In this document: positions 63,780 through 64,000 of the stretch, in pieces
How the letters are laid out: each line of letters opens with the position of its first letter
Numbering within the stretch: the first letter of the stretch is position 1
Assembly: GCA_947500545.1 (NCBI GenBank)
Contig: CANMSO010000003.1
Span: 372,001 to 436,000 of the forward strand
DNA from: an uncultured Aquimarina sp.
GTDB lineage: Bacteria > Bacteroidota > Bacteroidia > Flavobacteriales > Flavobacteriaceae
Direction: 5' to 3'
Length of the DNA stretch: 64,000 nt
Program-made: the position numbers and the translations under genes
Notes under the pieces: model-generated
Told to the model about the DNA's origin: nothing
The model's database searches: none
The model's input: the letters and a program-made list of their open reading frames with translations, nothing else

Positions 63780-64000
63780 CTAATTTCTACCGTTTTCATT
63801 AGGATACAACGTATGTACCGGATCGCTTTGCCAAAATTCTTTGGTGTTAATATCTATAGCAGTCAAGGGGCCCTTAAAAGCTGCTCCGGTATCTATATTC
63901 CAAATGCATGTTGCCTGTACTGGCTTTGTTGTATTGATTCTTGTAACCGGTGTATGGCCAATATATACTTCATCAAAGAGTAACAAGCGTTTGGGATAAT
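63780..64000 (-). CDS. Metallophosphoesterase/serine-threonine phosphatase, C-terminal part
   Basis: The 5' end is outside the window; about 73 residues are visible. RLLLFDEVYIGHTPVTR contains the GHTP motif whose His binds a metal in PPP-family phosphatases, and NIDTGAAFKGPLTAIDINT is the closing part (DTGA..G.L). The frame stays open to base 64000, so the ATG-less start at 63986 in longest-frame terms is not the true start. Confidence 0.85.
   Translation of the reverse strand, partial: YPKRLLLFDEVYIGHTPVTRINTTKPVQATCIWNIDTGAAFKGPLTAIDINTKEFWQSDPVHTLYPNENGRN

Overview
The window looks like a chromosomal segment of a marine-type member of the Flavobacteriia (Bacteroidota). Evidence: low GC and A/T-rich spacers; repeated -7 elements of the Bacteroidota type TAnnTTTG; type IX secretion genes (SprE/PorW-like lipoprotein, a large protein with a T9SS sorting domain); Bacteroidota-restricted families (DUF6341, DUF6427, DUF4254, DUF5687, DUF4292, HU-CCDC81-SPOR); and an F0F1 operon carrying subunits a-c-b-delta-alpha-gamma but no beta/epsilon. 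Aquimarina or a relative is plausible but unproven. No rRNA, tRNA, CRISPR, phage or insertion sequence was seen.

Layout. 1-6.9 kb: end of a surface-polysaccharide cluster (GT2 end, two Wzy/WaaL-like membrane proteins, priming sugar transferase, UDP-glucose dehydrogenase, UDP-xylose synthase). 7.4-15.5 kb: purD, two small membrane families, DUF4254 with a GT9 heptosyltransferase-like gene, a PaaE-type ferredoxin reductase, and a DUF5687 ABC exporter pair. 15.7-24.6 kb: sprE, bactofilin, atpZ and the atpBEFHAG operon. 24.7-33.7 kb: a flippase-dut-nucleotidyltransferase-TPR-DUF4292-EnvC envelope operon, then a TetR/FabF unit with two matching operators. 33.7-37.5 kb: thioesterase, HU-SPOR protein, dprA and a TacA/TacT-type toxin-antitoxin pair with a regular operator array. 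37.6-50 kb: accessory and metabolic genes (two AraC/GyrI-type regulators with small operons, a membrane-tethered XRE regulator, a serine hydrolase, SGNH hydrolase, GH3 enzyme, sulfurtransferase, several NTF2-like proteins, gpsA). 50-60.4 kb: aldehyde dehydrogenase, a Tat-type lipoprotein glycosidase, a 1225-residue Asp-box T9SS protein, a zinc-ribbon protein and an SPFH-GYF protein. 60.6-63.8 kb: two short Cys-rich peptides with leader-like N-termini, one on each side of a TPR-TM-AraC regulator, with a lipoprotein and a repeat-rich divergent control region. This last block is the best candidate for an undescribed system. The window ends inside a metallophosphoesterase.

Several start codons were moved downstream of the longest open frame because the longer start lies in a -7 element, in an operator, or inside the neighbouring gene. 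All family calls come from reading motifs and remembered gene order; no search was run.
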